DNA from: Prorocentrum cordatum
Lineage: Eukaryota > Sar > Dinophyceae > Prorocentrales > Prorocentraceae
Direction: 5' to 3'
NCBI GenBank assembly: GCA_963575745.1
Contig: CAUYUJ010004558.1
Coordinates: 823,347 to 887,346 of the forward strand
DNA: 64,000 nucleotides
This document shows positions 53,474 to 63,695 of the stretch, in pieces. The translations under genes and the position numbers were made by a program. The notes beneath the pieces are model-generated. The model saw only the letters and a list, made by a program, of their open reading frames with translations. It did not search any database and had not been told where the DNA came from. Position 1 is the first letter of the stretch; each line of letters starts with the position of its first letter.

Positions 53474-54478
53474 ATGCCGAGGCGCCAGACGTACACGGTC
53501 TGCAGCGGCTGCAGCAACTGGGTGTACGACTGGAAACTGCAGCGTTCGGGAGGCTGGTGCAACAAGTGCAACGACTACCTCAGCGGGTGGAGCGAGCAGC
53601 CGCCGTCTGCGGGCCGCAGCCAGCGAGGGGCTGGCAAACCCCCGTGGGCAAAGCAGCCCGTCACGTCGCCCGCGGACGAGGTGCAACACATTATTAACAA
53701 GTTCCAGCTGGGGAAGGGCGCCTACGCCACAGCCAAGGCCACAGTCGACCTTGGCCCGCTGCAGGCGCTCCAGGCTCAGCTCACTGCCAAGGCGCCGACG
53801 CCCGCGGAGATCCCGAAGGCTAAGGCGCTCAGGCAGGCGATCAGCAACATGGACCAGAAGAAGGTGGCGCTGGCGAAGGCGACGAGCCAACTCGTGGAGG
53901 CGGAGCGCTGGCTCGGCGTCGCCACGGAGAGGCACAACAAGGCGCTGGAGGAGGCAGCGGACGCGGAGGAGGAGCACGAGGCCATCCTACGGGCGTACTC
54001 CAGCGAGGCCATCCCCTCGCTGGACGAAGCAACGGCTACGGAGTGGAAGGCGCCCGAGGTGGACCCCACGCTCTTCGACAACCTGGACGACTACGAGCCT
54101 GAGGATAAGAACAAGCTACTCAAGTTCAGGTCGGATCTGTCGTCCCTCTCGCAGCTGCTGGAGAGCGCCCAGAAGCAGTACACGGAGTTCACGGAGCTTA
54201 AGAAGCAGGCGGACGCCATCCATGCTTCCCACAAGGCGAAGAAGCGGAAGGCGAACACAGGCGAAGAGGCACCAGCAGCTGCACCTCCACCAGCAGCCGA
54301 TGGCGGCTCCAGTGCAACCGCTGGCTCTGCGGCGGTCAAGCAACCGTCAGAGGAAGAGGTGCAGCAGCGCAAGGACAGACTGGAGAGGCTCCGGAACGAC
54401 GCGAAGGTCAAGGCGAACCCGAAGCAGGAGCCTGCTCAAGCTGAAGGCGCTGCTGCTGCTGGTGGCCATCGCCTTTAG
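53474..54478 (+). CDS. LINE-B ORF1 protein
   Basis: 334 residues. ATG 53474 sits in a strong context (gccaccATGc). The N-terminus has a zinc-ribbon-like CxxC...CxxC ('CSGC' and 'CNKC', residues ~10-32). The rest is largely helical: 'ALRQAISNMDQKKVALAKA' and 'ERHNKALEEAADAEEEHEA' (~110-175) suggest coiled coil. A second helical block around 'LLKFRSDLSSLSQLLESAQ' (~215-245) is followed by a basic KKRK patch (~255) and a charged tail. It is likely the RNA-binding ORF1 of the element. The stop context is CTTTAGC, with the endonuclease frame at +1. Intact. Confidence 0.85.
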   Translation: MPRRQTYTVCSGCSNWVYDWKLQRSGGWCNKCNDYLSGWSEQPPSAGRSQRGAGKPPWAKQPVTSPADEVQHIINKFQLGKGAYATAKATVDLGPLQALQAQLTAKAPTPAEIPKAKALRQAISNMDQKKVALAKATSQLVEAERWLGVATERHNKALEEAADAEEEHEAILRAYSSEAIPSLDEATATEWKAPEVDPTLFDNLDDYEPEDKNKLLKFRSDLSSLSQLLESAQKQYTEFTELKKQADAIHASHKAKKRKANTGEEAPAAAPPPAADGGSSATAGSAAVKQPSEEEVQQRKDRLERLRNDAKVKANPKQEPAQAEGAAAAGGHRL

Positions 54479-55313
54479 CAAGGTGTTCTTCTCGAACATC
54501 ACGCAATGGGGCCCCAAGGCCCACAAGTTCATCAACGAGCAGGGCAACGACATGGACATCATCATGATGTGCGAGACGCATCTGGCGCAGGATCAGATGA
54601 AGCAGGTGAAGGTGGACGTGGCTAAGGACGGCTGGAAGTCGGCGGGCACAGCGGCGGTGCCCACGAAGCGCTCGGCGGACGGGACCTCGGGCGGTGAGCT
54701 TATCCTGGTCAAGTCCCACATCGCCTGCTCCACCTACGACACCATCAGAGAGAGGCTGCAGAACGACGGGAAGAAGGACCCCTTCTACGGCTTCACGGCG
54801 GTGAATCTCCACACCAAGGCGGGCAACGTGGTCTTGGTCTCAGCATACTGGCTACCAGGAGCTGGTCTTCACGGACCCAATCGAGAGAGGGTCCGAGCGC
54901 TGGCAGGATTCGTGAAGGCGCTGGCGGACCCGTGGGTGGTCCTGGCGGACTGGAACGTCACCTTCGCGGACATCGCCAAGACGGGCTACGTGCAGCAGAT
55001 CGGCGGAGCGCTGGTCAAGCCAGACGTGGAGGTCACCTGCGACAAGGGGAAGGGCAGCCTGATCGACTACGGCATCGCTAGGAAGGACTTCGCGCACAAG
55101 GTCAAGCTGGAGGCAGTCCGCACGGTGCCTTGGCGAACACATTGCGGACTGACGCTCACGCTGGAAGGTTCGGCGACGTCGTGGTGGCATCGCAAGATGC
55201 AGTTACCGAAGGAGCTGGCGACACCGTCGCGACCGAAAGAAGAAGGCGGATCCGCACAGCAAAAGGACCCGCAAACGACAGGAAGAACGGCAGCGAGCAG
55301 AGGAGCGACTTGA
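54474..55313 (+). CDS. LINE-B ORF2 part 1: APE-like endonuclease
   Basis: The frame +1 to ORF1, open upstream through the ORF1 stop. No ATG precedes the first motif. Endonuclease pattern: 'FFSNITQWGPKAHKFI' (Asn), 'IIMMCETHLA' (Glu), 'GTSGGELILVKSH', 'VVLVSAYWLPG', 'VVLADWNVT' (Asp/Asn, ADWN in place of the common GDFN), 'SLIDYGI' and 'RTHCGLTLTL' in the position of the usual SDH, so the final catalytic triad is atypical (TH rather than DH). The frame closes at TGA 55311, while the next coding frame is already open from 55153, so a second +1 change is needed. Confidence 0.78.
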   Translation, partial: FSKVFFSNITQWGPKAHKFINEQGNDMDIIMMCETHLAQDQMKQVKVDVAKDGWKSAGTAAVPTKRSADGTSGGELILVKSHIACSTYDTIRERLQNDGKKDPFYGFTAVNLHTKAGNVVLVSAYWLPGAGLHGPNRERVRALAGFVKALADPWVVLADWNVTFADIAKTGYVQQIGGALVKPDVEVTCDKGKGSLIDYGIARKDFAHKVKLEAVRTVPWRTHCGLTLTLEGSATSWWHRKMQLPKELATPSRPKEEGGSAQQKDPQTTGRTAASRGAT

Positions 55314-56607
55314 GCCACACCTTCGGGAAGCATTTCAGGAGCAGGCCACGATCGAGGAAGCGGAGTCTGAGAAGAAGGTTAAGGACTTCTACATCACAGA
55401 TGAGACTTGGACGGCGGCGGTGGCGACGGCGAGCTTATCAGGTTCGAGCTCACCACCTTCGGCGTCCCAGATATTTCTCTTCGGGGGCAGCCAGGGCCGC
55501 ACCGCACCTCCAGCCTCCAGCGCGTGGCCGCTCTTCGTGAGCGTTGAGCCGCCTGAGGTTGTCGGCCCTCCAAGCATGGAGGATAATGGGGCGCTGGCGT
55601 TCCCTGCTGCTTGGCCCGCCGCATCTCAGAGGGCTTCAAGCTGTATGGCCGCGGCCTCCCACGGGGAGAGCAGCGGTACCAGATCGAGTACGGCGACTAC
55701 GTGCAAGGGCCCCGAGGCCATGGGAAGGCCGCCGAGGGAGGAGGACCATGACACGCCCGAGGCCATCTTCTTCGAGGGCCTCCAGTCGGCGGCTTCGCGG
55801 TGGATCCCGTGGTTGGAGGCACCTGACGCAGGAGAAGACAGTTGGCTCCAGGAGTGCGTCCCAGCTACGGTGGCTCTCCTCCAGCGCCCAGAGCACGCCC
55901 ACTGGGTCCCCGAGGCCCTCGAAGGCCAAACGATCCAGGAGTTGGCGGAGGACATGTGCAGGGAGGCCTGGGAGGAAGGCCGCCAGAATCGTTTGGGCAC
56001 CATCGGCTACATGGAGTGGCTACGCCGTCAACAAGCTGAAGGACTTTTGGTACAAGAGGAAGCTCGACATTGGCGGGAGTACCAACGTATACGTGAAGAG
56101 TTTCGCAGACTACGAGGACGCCGAGGTGCAGCACGCAGAGGTGCGAGTTGGTGCCTGTCGCAGGAGCTCCAGTCTTGGGACGACAAGCTCATCATCCGCG
56201 ACGCCAGGCATCGCGATGCAGAGGCAGCAGCGACGAGGATGTACGGCGACTGGGTCACCTGTCTGGAGGAGGCGGCGATCGTGACGGATGAGATCGACGA
56301 GGAGGAGGCCGAGTACTACCGAGGACGGGCTTCGGGCTTCGAGGTCAAGTGGGTCAAGGCGCGTTCGACACCAGGTCGCACCCACATGAAGTTCGGGCCA
56401 GCGGAGCAGTGGGGCATCCTCAACGCCATCCTCATTAGGTACCAGGCGCTGTACACCAACGGCACCGACGGCAGGCAGCAGGCAAAGTGCTTGGCGGAGG
56501 CAAAGGCGCAGGGCAAGGTGTTGCAGCAGATGGATCAGAACCAGGTCTTCGGCAGGAAGCTCGGCACCACACAGCAGCAGAGGTTCTACGATATACTGGG
56601 CGACTAG
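55153..56607 (+). pseudogene. LINE-B ORF2 part 2: linker between endonuclease and RT
   Basis: Frame 1 begins convincingly ('EEAESEKKVKDFYITDETW', 55357-55415). At 55428-55545 the previous frame looks better ('GELIRFELTTFGVPDISL'), and so does 55620-55730 ('SEGFKLYGRGLPRGEQRYQ'). From about 55750 frame 1 is again protein-like through 'AEDMCREAWEEGRQ' and 'EEAEYYRGRASGFEVKW'. It ends at TAG 56605 inside 'FYDILGD', with coding continuing directly after the stop. These alternations indicate indels in this copy (or sequence errors). No known domain. Confidence 0.6.
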
Positions 56608-59600
56608 TCGGACTTGGATGAGGGGCAGCTCGGCAACTTAGTCATGCAGGCAGAGGGCCACCTCGCCACTGCGCAGGCGCGAGGCTTTACGGCGCAGCAG
56701 AAGAACTTCACGGCGTGGGCAAAGAAGGCATGGGCAGGCAAAGTCGGCCTCCTCCATCGGCATGTGAAGGAGCAGCAGGCGCCGAGGTTCGAGCTGTGCA
56801 CGGAGGAGATGGAGGGCATTGCGGACCCAGACGCCCTCCTTGGCATCAGGAAGCACGAGTGGGAGCGCATATGGACGGACCCAGTGGACACGAAGGAGGA
56901 CATCGCGTACCAGCTGGGCAGGCTGCGCGATCAGTCCTGGGAGCACGTGCTGGAGCCCCTCACGCTGGAGCAGCTCGACGGGGCCATTTCTGTGTCGTCG
57001 TCGGCCAAAGCAAAAGGAGTTGATCATCTTGGTCCGCACGATCTGGCTCGGGCTCCCAGGCAGGCAAGAATATGGTTAGTTCACATCTTACAGTATTGCG
57101 AGCAGGAGGTCACATGGCCGAGGCAATGGGCAGCCACCAAGTGCGCGCTGGCGGCCAAGCCCAAAGGAGGAGATCGAGTACTCGGTATGCTGGCCCTTCC
57201 CATCAAGCTCTGGTCAAGGGCTCGGGGAGGTTGCTGCTCAGAATGGAGTGATGCGTTATCGGCCCATTGGGACACAGCCCTCAAAGGCAGCTCAGCCCTC
57301 CGTGCGGGGCTCCTCAGGGCGTGCCTGGACGAAGTGGGGGCAGAGCTCGGGGCATCGGCGATGACGCTACTGTTGGACATCGAGAAGTTCTACGACACAG
57401 TCTCGCTCGTCATCCTGTCCCAGATCGCCCTCAGAGTGGGCTTCCCCGCAGTGGTGGTGGCGTTAGAGATCACCGCGTTCGTGGGCCCCAGGTACCTGCA
57501 GGAGCGCAACATTCTCAGCGAGGCGATCTGGTCCACGAGGTCTTTGGTAGCCGGCTCTGCCAGAGGCGTGGGATTGGCGAAGCTGTTCTTGCACCCGATA
57601 TTAGATAGGGCGCATCGGAGGGCGCCGCAAGCTTCGCTGTGGACATTCGTGGATGACACGGTGGCGAGGCAAGAAGGTAGCAGGCAAACAGTCGGCGATG
57701 GCATCATCCAGGTCACGGAGATCATCACGGACGGCCTCAAGGAGCAGAGGATGAAGATCTCCAGCAAGTCGGTCCTGATAGGCACCCACCCGAAGGACGT
57801 GAAGCGGACGGCTAAGACCATGAGGAAGAGGCAGATCCCCGTCTACGCAGTCACGGAGGCAGTGGACCTAGGCCTGGATTCGTCGGCTGGGAGGAAAAGG
57901 GTTACGACGAAAGCGAAGCAGCGTGCCAAGCGTGCGAAGCACAGGTTCGCCAAGATTGTGAGGCTGCGACGTACCGCGGCCTTGGCCAAAGAAAGTAAAG
58001 GTTTATGGATTGCTGGAGCAGTACCACAGGCAGTGTACGGTCACCAAGCTTTCGGGTTCGCAGTTCATGAGCTTCAACGGCTACGACGACAAGCTGGACA
58101 GGTGGCAGGAGGTAAGGCGCGTGGGCCGTGCTTGACGACGACACTGGCGGTCGAGTTGTGGAAGGGCGACCCAGGGGTGGCAATACGAGTTGCCGTAGTC
58201 AAGGAGTGGATCAACCTGTGGCAGCGCTACCCCGAGAACCACGCCAGGATCGTCAAGGCATGGCCGCGGATCTTCGACCGTCTGTCAAAGCTTGGGCCAA
58301 AACGCTGGAGAGGAGTTCGCGGACCAGTCGGAGCGGTGCAGGCGACCATCATGGACGTGGGCTGGTACGCACCAACGGCGACGGTGTGGATGCGACCAGT
58401 CGGAGCAGATGAAGATCCAGCAGAACAGTGGGACATCCCGTCCGTTATGGACGGCACTTTCGACAACACGGGGTGCTTCCAGCAGCTGATAGACGACTTC
58501 GAGGAGGACATCGTAGCTCAATACTGGAAGGCTGCAGCAGCACACCCACATGGTGAAGGTTTGGAAGATGGAGCAGATGTTTGGCAGATCCGCGCAGAGC
58601 AGCGAAGGTTCGAGAAGCAGGGGCAGCTGGACATGGTGGGGGCCAACATCGCCGTGGTCGCGGGAGGACAGTGGCCGAAGCAGCGATCCGTCGACCAAGG
58701 CTACCTCCTGGACTGCAAGAAGTGCGACAGATGCAAGGAGGAGGACGAGACCCTGATGCATCGGATCTGGCTATGCCCAAAGAACGTGGACCACGAGGAC
58801 TTCACCAAGTCGGCGCCCCTGCTGCCGGCTGCGATGGCGCAAGCAGAAGCTGAGCCTGCGCTGTGGCTTCGAGGACTGCCGCCAGCCTCTCTCACGCACC
58901 CTAGGTTTAATGATGAACTTTTAGAGGGGAGGGAGGTTCGGTTTGGTGAGCTGGGGGACTGGGAGGAGTGTCAGCACGAAGGAGAGATCCACATTTTCGG
59001 TGACGGCTCAGGAGGCAAGCACTCCTCGGACCCTCGCCGACGCCGCTGTGGATCAGCGATTGTAGCATTGCAGGAGCGCGACGGGGAGTGGATTGTGGGT
59101 CGAGCCGTAGCAGTCCCACTCCTCGGTCGCAGGCAAACGGTCCCCCGCTCTGAAATTTTAGCGTTCGGATTGGCGCTCGAAGAGTGCCACGCAGATTTTA
59201 CTTTCATTACCGACCACAGGTTGATCGCGAAAACCTGGAAGTACCGCCTGGAGCACCCGAAAGCCACGGGTCCCAACGAGGACCTTTGGACCCGAGCCAG
59301 AGTTGCCTGGCAGACACACCCAGACAGAGTAGTGAAGGTAGTGTGGACGGCGTCCCATCTGGATGAGACGCCAGAGCTGCTTGAATCGCCGCAGCAGCTG
59401 TTCATGGCAGCAGGGAATTTAGCAGCTGACGTCTGGGCGGGAGTCGGGGCGGAGCTGGCTTGGGAGTTCGGGCTGGTGGGGAGGGTTCCAGAGACTGATA
59501 GGATAGACTCGATCGCACATCTCGTGCGGAAACGAGCGCGCAGATCTTTGCTACTTGCCGCTGCGTCGGAGACGTCAGAGCGCGCAGGTAGAGCCCCAGT

Positions 59601-60273
59601 CAGTAAGAGACTTTCAAAGCAGGAGAGACTGATTCGAGATTCTCCCCATCAGCTAGAGCGAGTAGGAAGCAAATGGAGGTGCTCTCAGTGCGATGTGATT
59701 GTGACTGGAGCCAGGTTTTTGCGTTTTTCGGTTTCCCCGTGTGCTGGGCCCCCTGGTAAAAGCAGGTCGGAGGTCCCTGAGTTCCAGCCGATAAACGGAG
59801 TGGACCTCGAGATCCACGAATCCCACTCGATCACCAGGGTCGACCGTTGGTTCTTGCAGATCTGTTCGGTCTGCGGGATGTATGCGACTGTGGACTCGAG
59901 GTCCTTGCGTCAGAAGTGTAGAGGTCTCACACCGAACGGTGCCGAGAATATCCGACGAATTGAATTAGGCCTTTTTCCTCGGCGTGAGGGGCCCCCCAGA
60001 GCCATCAAGATGGCCATAGCTCGCAGAGATGAGAGTCGTGTCGTGTCGGCCCACGAGGCCAGGGGGTCGCAGGAGAACATCGAGCTTGCGGGGGGCCCCG
60101 CCGAGCCTCCCGTGGTGACCCGCGCCCGCAACGACGGGCACGAGCGGGAGCAGCTGCGTCGTGTAGCCAAGGAGTTGCGCACGCAGGCAAAGGTTCAGAG
60201 ACTGTTGGCAGCAGCGAGAGGTACGACTGTGCATGTGCGGGCGCCGCGGGAGGATTCAGGGTCTTCCGATTGA
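56608..60273 (+). CDS. LINE-B ORF2 part 3: reverse transcriptase, CCHC and RNase H
   Basis: Continuous to TGA 60271. Numbering residues from 56614: RT motif 'KGVDHLGPHDLA' (~133), motif A 'LLLDIEKFYDTV' (Asp255), motif B 'SARGVGLAKLFL' (~316), catalytic 'FVDDTV' (Asp347-348). A CCHC-type finger 'CKKCDRC...H...C' starts at 701. RNase H active site: Asp797 ('FGDGSGG'), Glu847 ('RSEILAFG'), Asp867 ('ITDHRL'), His915 ('TASHLDE') and Asp939 ('LAADVWAG'). Two further Cys pairs follow ('CSQC' ~1029, 'CSVC' ~1087). The first ATG after the upstream stop is 56644, so this part was probably not made independently. All key catalytic residues are present. Confidence 0.9.
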   Translation, partial: SDLDEGQLGNLVMQAEGHLATAQARGFTAQQKNFTAWAKKAWAGKVGLLHRHVKEQQAPRFELCTEEMEGIADPDALLGIRKHEWERIWTDPVDTKEDIAYQLGRLRDQSWEHVLEPLTLEQLDGAISVSSSAKAKGVDHLGPHDLARAPRQARIWLVHILQYCEQEVTWPRQWAATKCALAAKPKGGDRVLGMLALPIKLWSRARGGCCSEWSDALSAHWDTALKGSSALRAGLLRACLDEVGAELGASAMTLLLDIEKFYDTVSLVILSQIALRVGFPAVVVALEITAFVGPRYLQERNILSEAIWSTRSLVAGSARGVGLAKLFLHPILDRAHRRAPQASLWTFVDDTVARQEGSRQTVGDGIIQVTEIITDGLKEQRMKISSKSVLIGTHPKDVKRTAKTMRKRQIPVYAVTEAVDLGLDSSAGRKRVTTKAKQRAKRAKHRFAKIVRLRRTAALAKESKGLWIAGAVPQAVYGHQAFGFAVHELQRLRRQAGQVAGGKARGPCLTTTLAVELWKGDPGVAIRVAVVKEWINLWQRYPENHARIVKAWPRIFDRLSKLGPKRWRGVRGPVGAVQATIMDVGWYAPTATVWMRPVGADEDPAEQWDIPSVMDGTFDNTGCFQQLIDDFEEDIVAQYWKAAAAHPHGEGLEDGADVWQIRAEQRRFEKQGQLDMVGANIAVVAGGQWPKQRSVDQGYLLDCKKCDRCKEEDETLMHRIWLCPKNVDHEDFTKSAPLLPAAMAQAEAEPALWLRGLPPASLTHPRFNDELLEGREVRFGELGDWEECQHEGEIHIFGDGSGGKHSSDPRRRRCGSAIVALQERDGEWIVGRAVAVPLLGRRQTVPRSEILAFGLALEECHADFTFITDHRLIAKTWKYRLEHPKATGPNEDLWTRARVAWQTHPDRVVKVVWTASHLDETPELLESPQQLFMAAGNLAADVWAGVGAELAWEFGLVGRVPETDRIDSIAHLVRKRARRSLLLAAASETSERAGRAPVSKRLSKQERLIRDSPHQLERVGSKWRCSQCDVIVTGARFLRFSVSPCAGPPGKSRSEVPEFQPINGVDLEIHESHSITRVDRWFLQICSVCGMYATVDSRSLRQKCRGLTPNGAENIRRIELGLFPRREGPPRAIKMAIARRDESRVVSAHEARGSQENIELAGGPAEPPVVTRARNDGHEREQLRRVAKELRTQAKVQRLLAAARGTTVHVRAPREDSGSSD

Positions 60274-60342
60274 CGGCAGATGCCCGTAAGCCAGGACGAA
60301 GACTGAGGGACAGAGGTCCGAGAGCAAAGAGGTCAAAGAGGT

Positions 60343-60566
60343 CCTCCCTCCCTCCTCCTCCTCCTCCTCCTCCTCCTCCTCCTCCTCCTCCTCCTCCTCC
60401 TCCTCCTCCTCCTCCTCCTCCCTCCTCCTCCTCCTCCTCCTCCTGCTCCTCCTCCTCCTCCTCCTCCTCCTCCTCCTCCTTCCTCCTCCTCCTCCTCCTC
60501 CTCCTCCTCCTCCTCCTCCTCCTCCTCCTCCTCCTCCTCCTCCTCCTCCTCCTCCTCCTCCCTCCT
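60343..60566. repeat. (TCC)n tract at the 3' end of LINE-B
   Basis: About 224 bp of TCC directly after the short 3' UTR, whose last bases ('gaggtcctccctccc') grade into the repeat. The same strand polarity as the 5' tract. Confidence 0.95.
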
Positions 60567-60955
60567 CGGCATCGGGGCCCGCTCGCCTGTCGTCGGCCTC
60601 CCGTGCCCTCCGCGCCTCTCGGCGGCGGGCGGCCCCAGGATCGAGGCTCGAGGACTCGGGGCGGCTCTCGGGGTCCTTGCCCGCCTTGTCCAGAACTTCG
60701 GAGGGGGCCTCCTCGCGACCACGCCGCTCGAAAGGTTGCCCCGTGCGGCGCCCACCAGAAGGGGTCCAGGAGACCGCGGTCGACGTCTGGGCGTCGCGAG
60801 GAAGTCACGTTGAGCGTCTCCTCGAAACCTGGGCTTCCGTGCGGCCGCTGTCGGGCCCTGGAGGCAATCCAGAAACGATCCGCGACGAAAAAACGGTCCG
60901 GGGGACAGGTTCCAGAGTTGCGAGGGCCGTTCCGATTTTGCGAACACGCGCCGAC
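60567..60955. other. No gene; dispersed-motif copy
   Basis: Contains one copy of the dispersed motif at about 60840-60930 ('tcgggccctggaggc', 'gaaacgatccgcgacgaaaa'). Otherwise GC-rich without recognisable coding. Confidence 0.45.
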
Positions 60956-60959
60956 AACA

Positions 60960-63695
60960 ATCATTTTAATATTGTTTATAAGTATTGGCTCGCGTGTCAT
61001 TCAACACGTACATCCCAAACCCTCGATACCCGCCCTCTTCGTCTTCGATCGTAGCCCCTTGGGGGTATATCTTCCTCACCTGCCGCGTGTAGTTGGCGCA
61101 GCCCCTAAAACAGGGGAAGGGCGGAGGGAAGAGACACGGGGGAGGGAGAAGGATGGAATGCGAGAGACATTTGCAGGAGGGATCAAGGAGCAGGAGCAAC
61201 AGCGGCAAAACCAGACGGGCAAGTCGGGCGGGCGGACCCTAACGGGCAAGTCGAGCGGGCGAGCCCAGACGGCCAGGTCGAGCGGGCGGGTCGTTGAAAC
61301 AACGATCCAACATGAATCGCGAGGAACCACGCGAGAGCGCGATCCTTGGATAAATTGTGAGGAAGTCCCGCGCGAAAACGCAAATGATCAACAAATTGTG
61401 ACAAGGTATCAGGCGGGAGTCGTTGTTGTGGTAATTCAGGGGTCAACAATGCATTGCGAGGCGCAAAAATTCCCCTTGTAAAAAACAGGGTGCGAGCCCT
61501 GGGAGGAGCATTTTAATTGAAAAACGAGGTGTGCATCTGGGAGAGGATAAACAATAATTGTTTAGAAAGTAGAATTCAACAACGACGACGACAATATGTT
61601 GCAACTGTTCATTTTCATATGCTCACGTGTCAATCAACTTGCATATCCCAAACCCTCGATACCCGCCCTCTTCGTCTTCGATTATGTACCCTTCGGGGCA
61701 AATCTTACTTACTTGCCACGTGTCGTTGGCGCAGCCCCTAAAACAGGGGAAGGGAGGAGGGAAGGGACAACGGGGAGAGAGAAGGATGGAGCACGACAGA
61801 GATGGGCAGGAGGGGTTTAGCAGGAAGTGGTTACAAGCAGAAAACCAAGCTGCTGAATCAGACGGGCGGGTCGGGCGGGGCGGGGCGGATCGGGCGGGCC
61901 CAGACGGCTGGATCGAGCGGGCGGGTCGCCGAAGCGTCAGTGTTGCATGAATCGCTTGGATGTGTCGAGCGACAGAACGATTCCCAGGCAAATCGTAAGT
62001 AAGTCCAGGGCGAGAGCGTGATTCCTGAGTGTTGGCGGCACGGCGTATGCATAAATTGCGAGGAACTGCCACACGAGAGCCCGATTCCTGCATACAGTGT
62101 GAAGAAGTCCCGCGCGAGAGCGCGATTTTAAACAACTTGCCAGGACAAATCAGGCGGGAGCTTGTTGAGGTAGTTCGGGGTCCAGCAAGCCAATATGAGA
62201 TGCAAGATTTTCCTTTGTTAAAAACAGGATGCAAGCCACGGGAGGAGCATTCGAATTGAAAAGGCACCATGGGCATCCAGGAGGGTCAGCAAGAATTGTT
62301 CTTTGAAATGAGAGCTTGACATCAAAAACAGTAATTCCGATGTTGTTCGCTACGATCGGCCCGCGTGCTACTCAACACGTATATCCCAGACCCTCGATGC
62401 CCGCCCTCTTCGTTTCTCGTTCGTACCCCCCTTGGGGGGGCATATCCTCCTTACCTGCCACGCGTAGCTGGCGCAGCTCCTCAAACAGGGCATAGGAAGG
62501 AGGAGGGAAGAGACAAGGGGGAGGGAAAATGATGAAGCACGGGAGAAATTAGCAGGATGGGGGCCAGGAGCAGAAAACACGTGAAAGAACCAGACGGGCA
62601 GACCTTAGCGGGCGGGTCGGGTAGGCGGGCCCGGGCGGCCAGGTCGAGCAGGCGGGTTGTTGAAGCGCGAGTCCTGCATGAATCGCGAGAAAGTTTTGAT
62701 CGATAGCGCGATGTCCTAGACAATCGTGGGAAATTGCAAAGCGAGAGCGTGATTCCTGATTGTCGAGGGCGCGGCGTCTGAATAACATGCGAGGAGCCCC
62801 AGCACAAAAGCGCGATTCCTGCGTAAATTGAGAGGAAGTCACGCGCGAAAACACGATTTCGGAATACACTATGAGGAGGTATCAGACGGGAGCCGTTGTT
62901 CTTGTCGCTCCGGACTTGACAACGCAGGTTGAGCAGAAAGATTTGTTTGATTAGAACAGCGTGCGAGCCCGAGGGTGGCGCTTGAGTTCAAGGCACAGCA
63001 AATAGGTTCAAAGAAACAGAGCTTTTCAACCTTACTCAGTTTAAGACTGGTCGCTCTTATCTGTTTGCGTGCCACTGAACACTACACTTATATCCTAAAC
63101 CCTCGATATCCGCGCTCTTCGTTTTCAACCGTACCACCTCGGGGATATGTCTTCCTTACCTGCCACGCGCATCTATTGCAGCCCCAAGGCAGGGGGAGAA
63201 AGGGCGGCTGAAAGGGTTAGGGAAAATGATGGAGCACGAGAGAAATTAGCAGGAGGGGGGCTAGGAGCAGAAAGCACGTGGAAGGACCACACGGGCATAT
63301 CGGGCGGGCAGGCCCTTGCGGGCGGGTCGGGAAGGCGGGCCCGGGCGCCCAGGTCGAGCAGGCGGGTTGGCGAATCACGAATGTTGCATGATTCGCGAGA
63401 AAGTCTCGAACAAGTACGCGATTCCCCCATAAATCGTGAGAAAGGCCAAAGTAAGAGCATAATTCTTGAGTGTCGAGGGAGCGGCGTCTGAATGGATTGC
63501 GAGGTGGTTCCCCGCGAGAGCGATTCCTATATAAATTGTGAGGAAGTCCCGCGCGACAGCACGAGTTTGCAATAAAGTGTGCGGAACTACCCGGCTGGAG
63601 CCGTTGATGCTGTAGTTCGGGGCCCAACAACGCAAGTTGAGCAGGAAGATTTGCTTTGACAAAGAAATGCGTGAGCCCTGATGGGGGCGCTTCAA
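60960..63695. repeat. Four tandem ~0.63-0.74-kb repeat units
   Basis: The anchor 'ccctcgatacccgccctcttcg' recurs at about 61018, 61652, 62390 and (as 'ccctcgatatccgcgctcttcg') 63100. Each unit then has 'cttcc/tacctgcca/gcgcg', 'ggcgcagcccc/tc.aaacagg', an AGGGAG-rich part, GGGCGGGTC-type short repeats ('cgggcgggtcg'), 'cgcgagagcgcgattcctg' phrases and 'aaaacag..tgcgagcc'. It is non-coding. Confidence 0.88.

Larger units (their letters stand above)
53295..60342 (+). mobile_element. LINE-B: SL-tagged non-LTR retrotransposon with RNase H
   Basis: SL, 157-bp 5' UTR, ORF1 (53474-54478), endonuclease (frame +1 to ORF1), linker with frame changes, RT, CCHC and RNase H to 60273, a ~69-bp 3' UTR, then (TCC)n. 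Near full length with damaged reading frames. It is a different lineage from LINE-A, judged by RT motifs. Confidence 0.9.
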
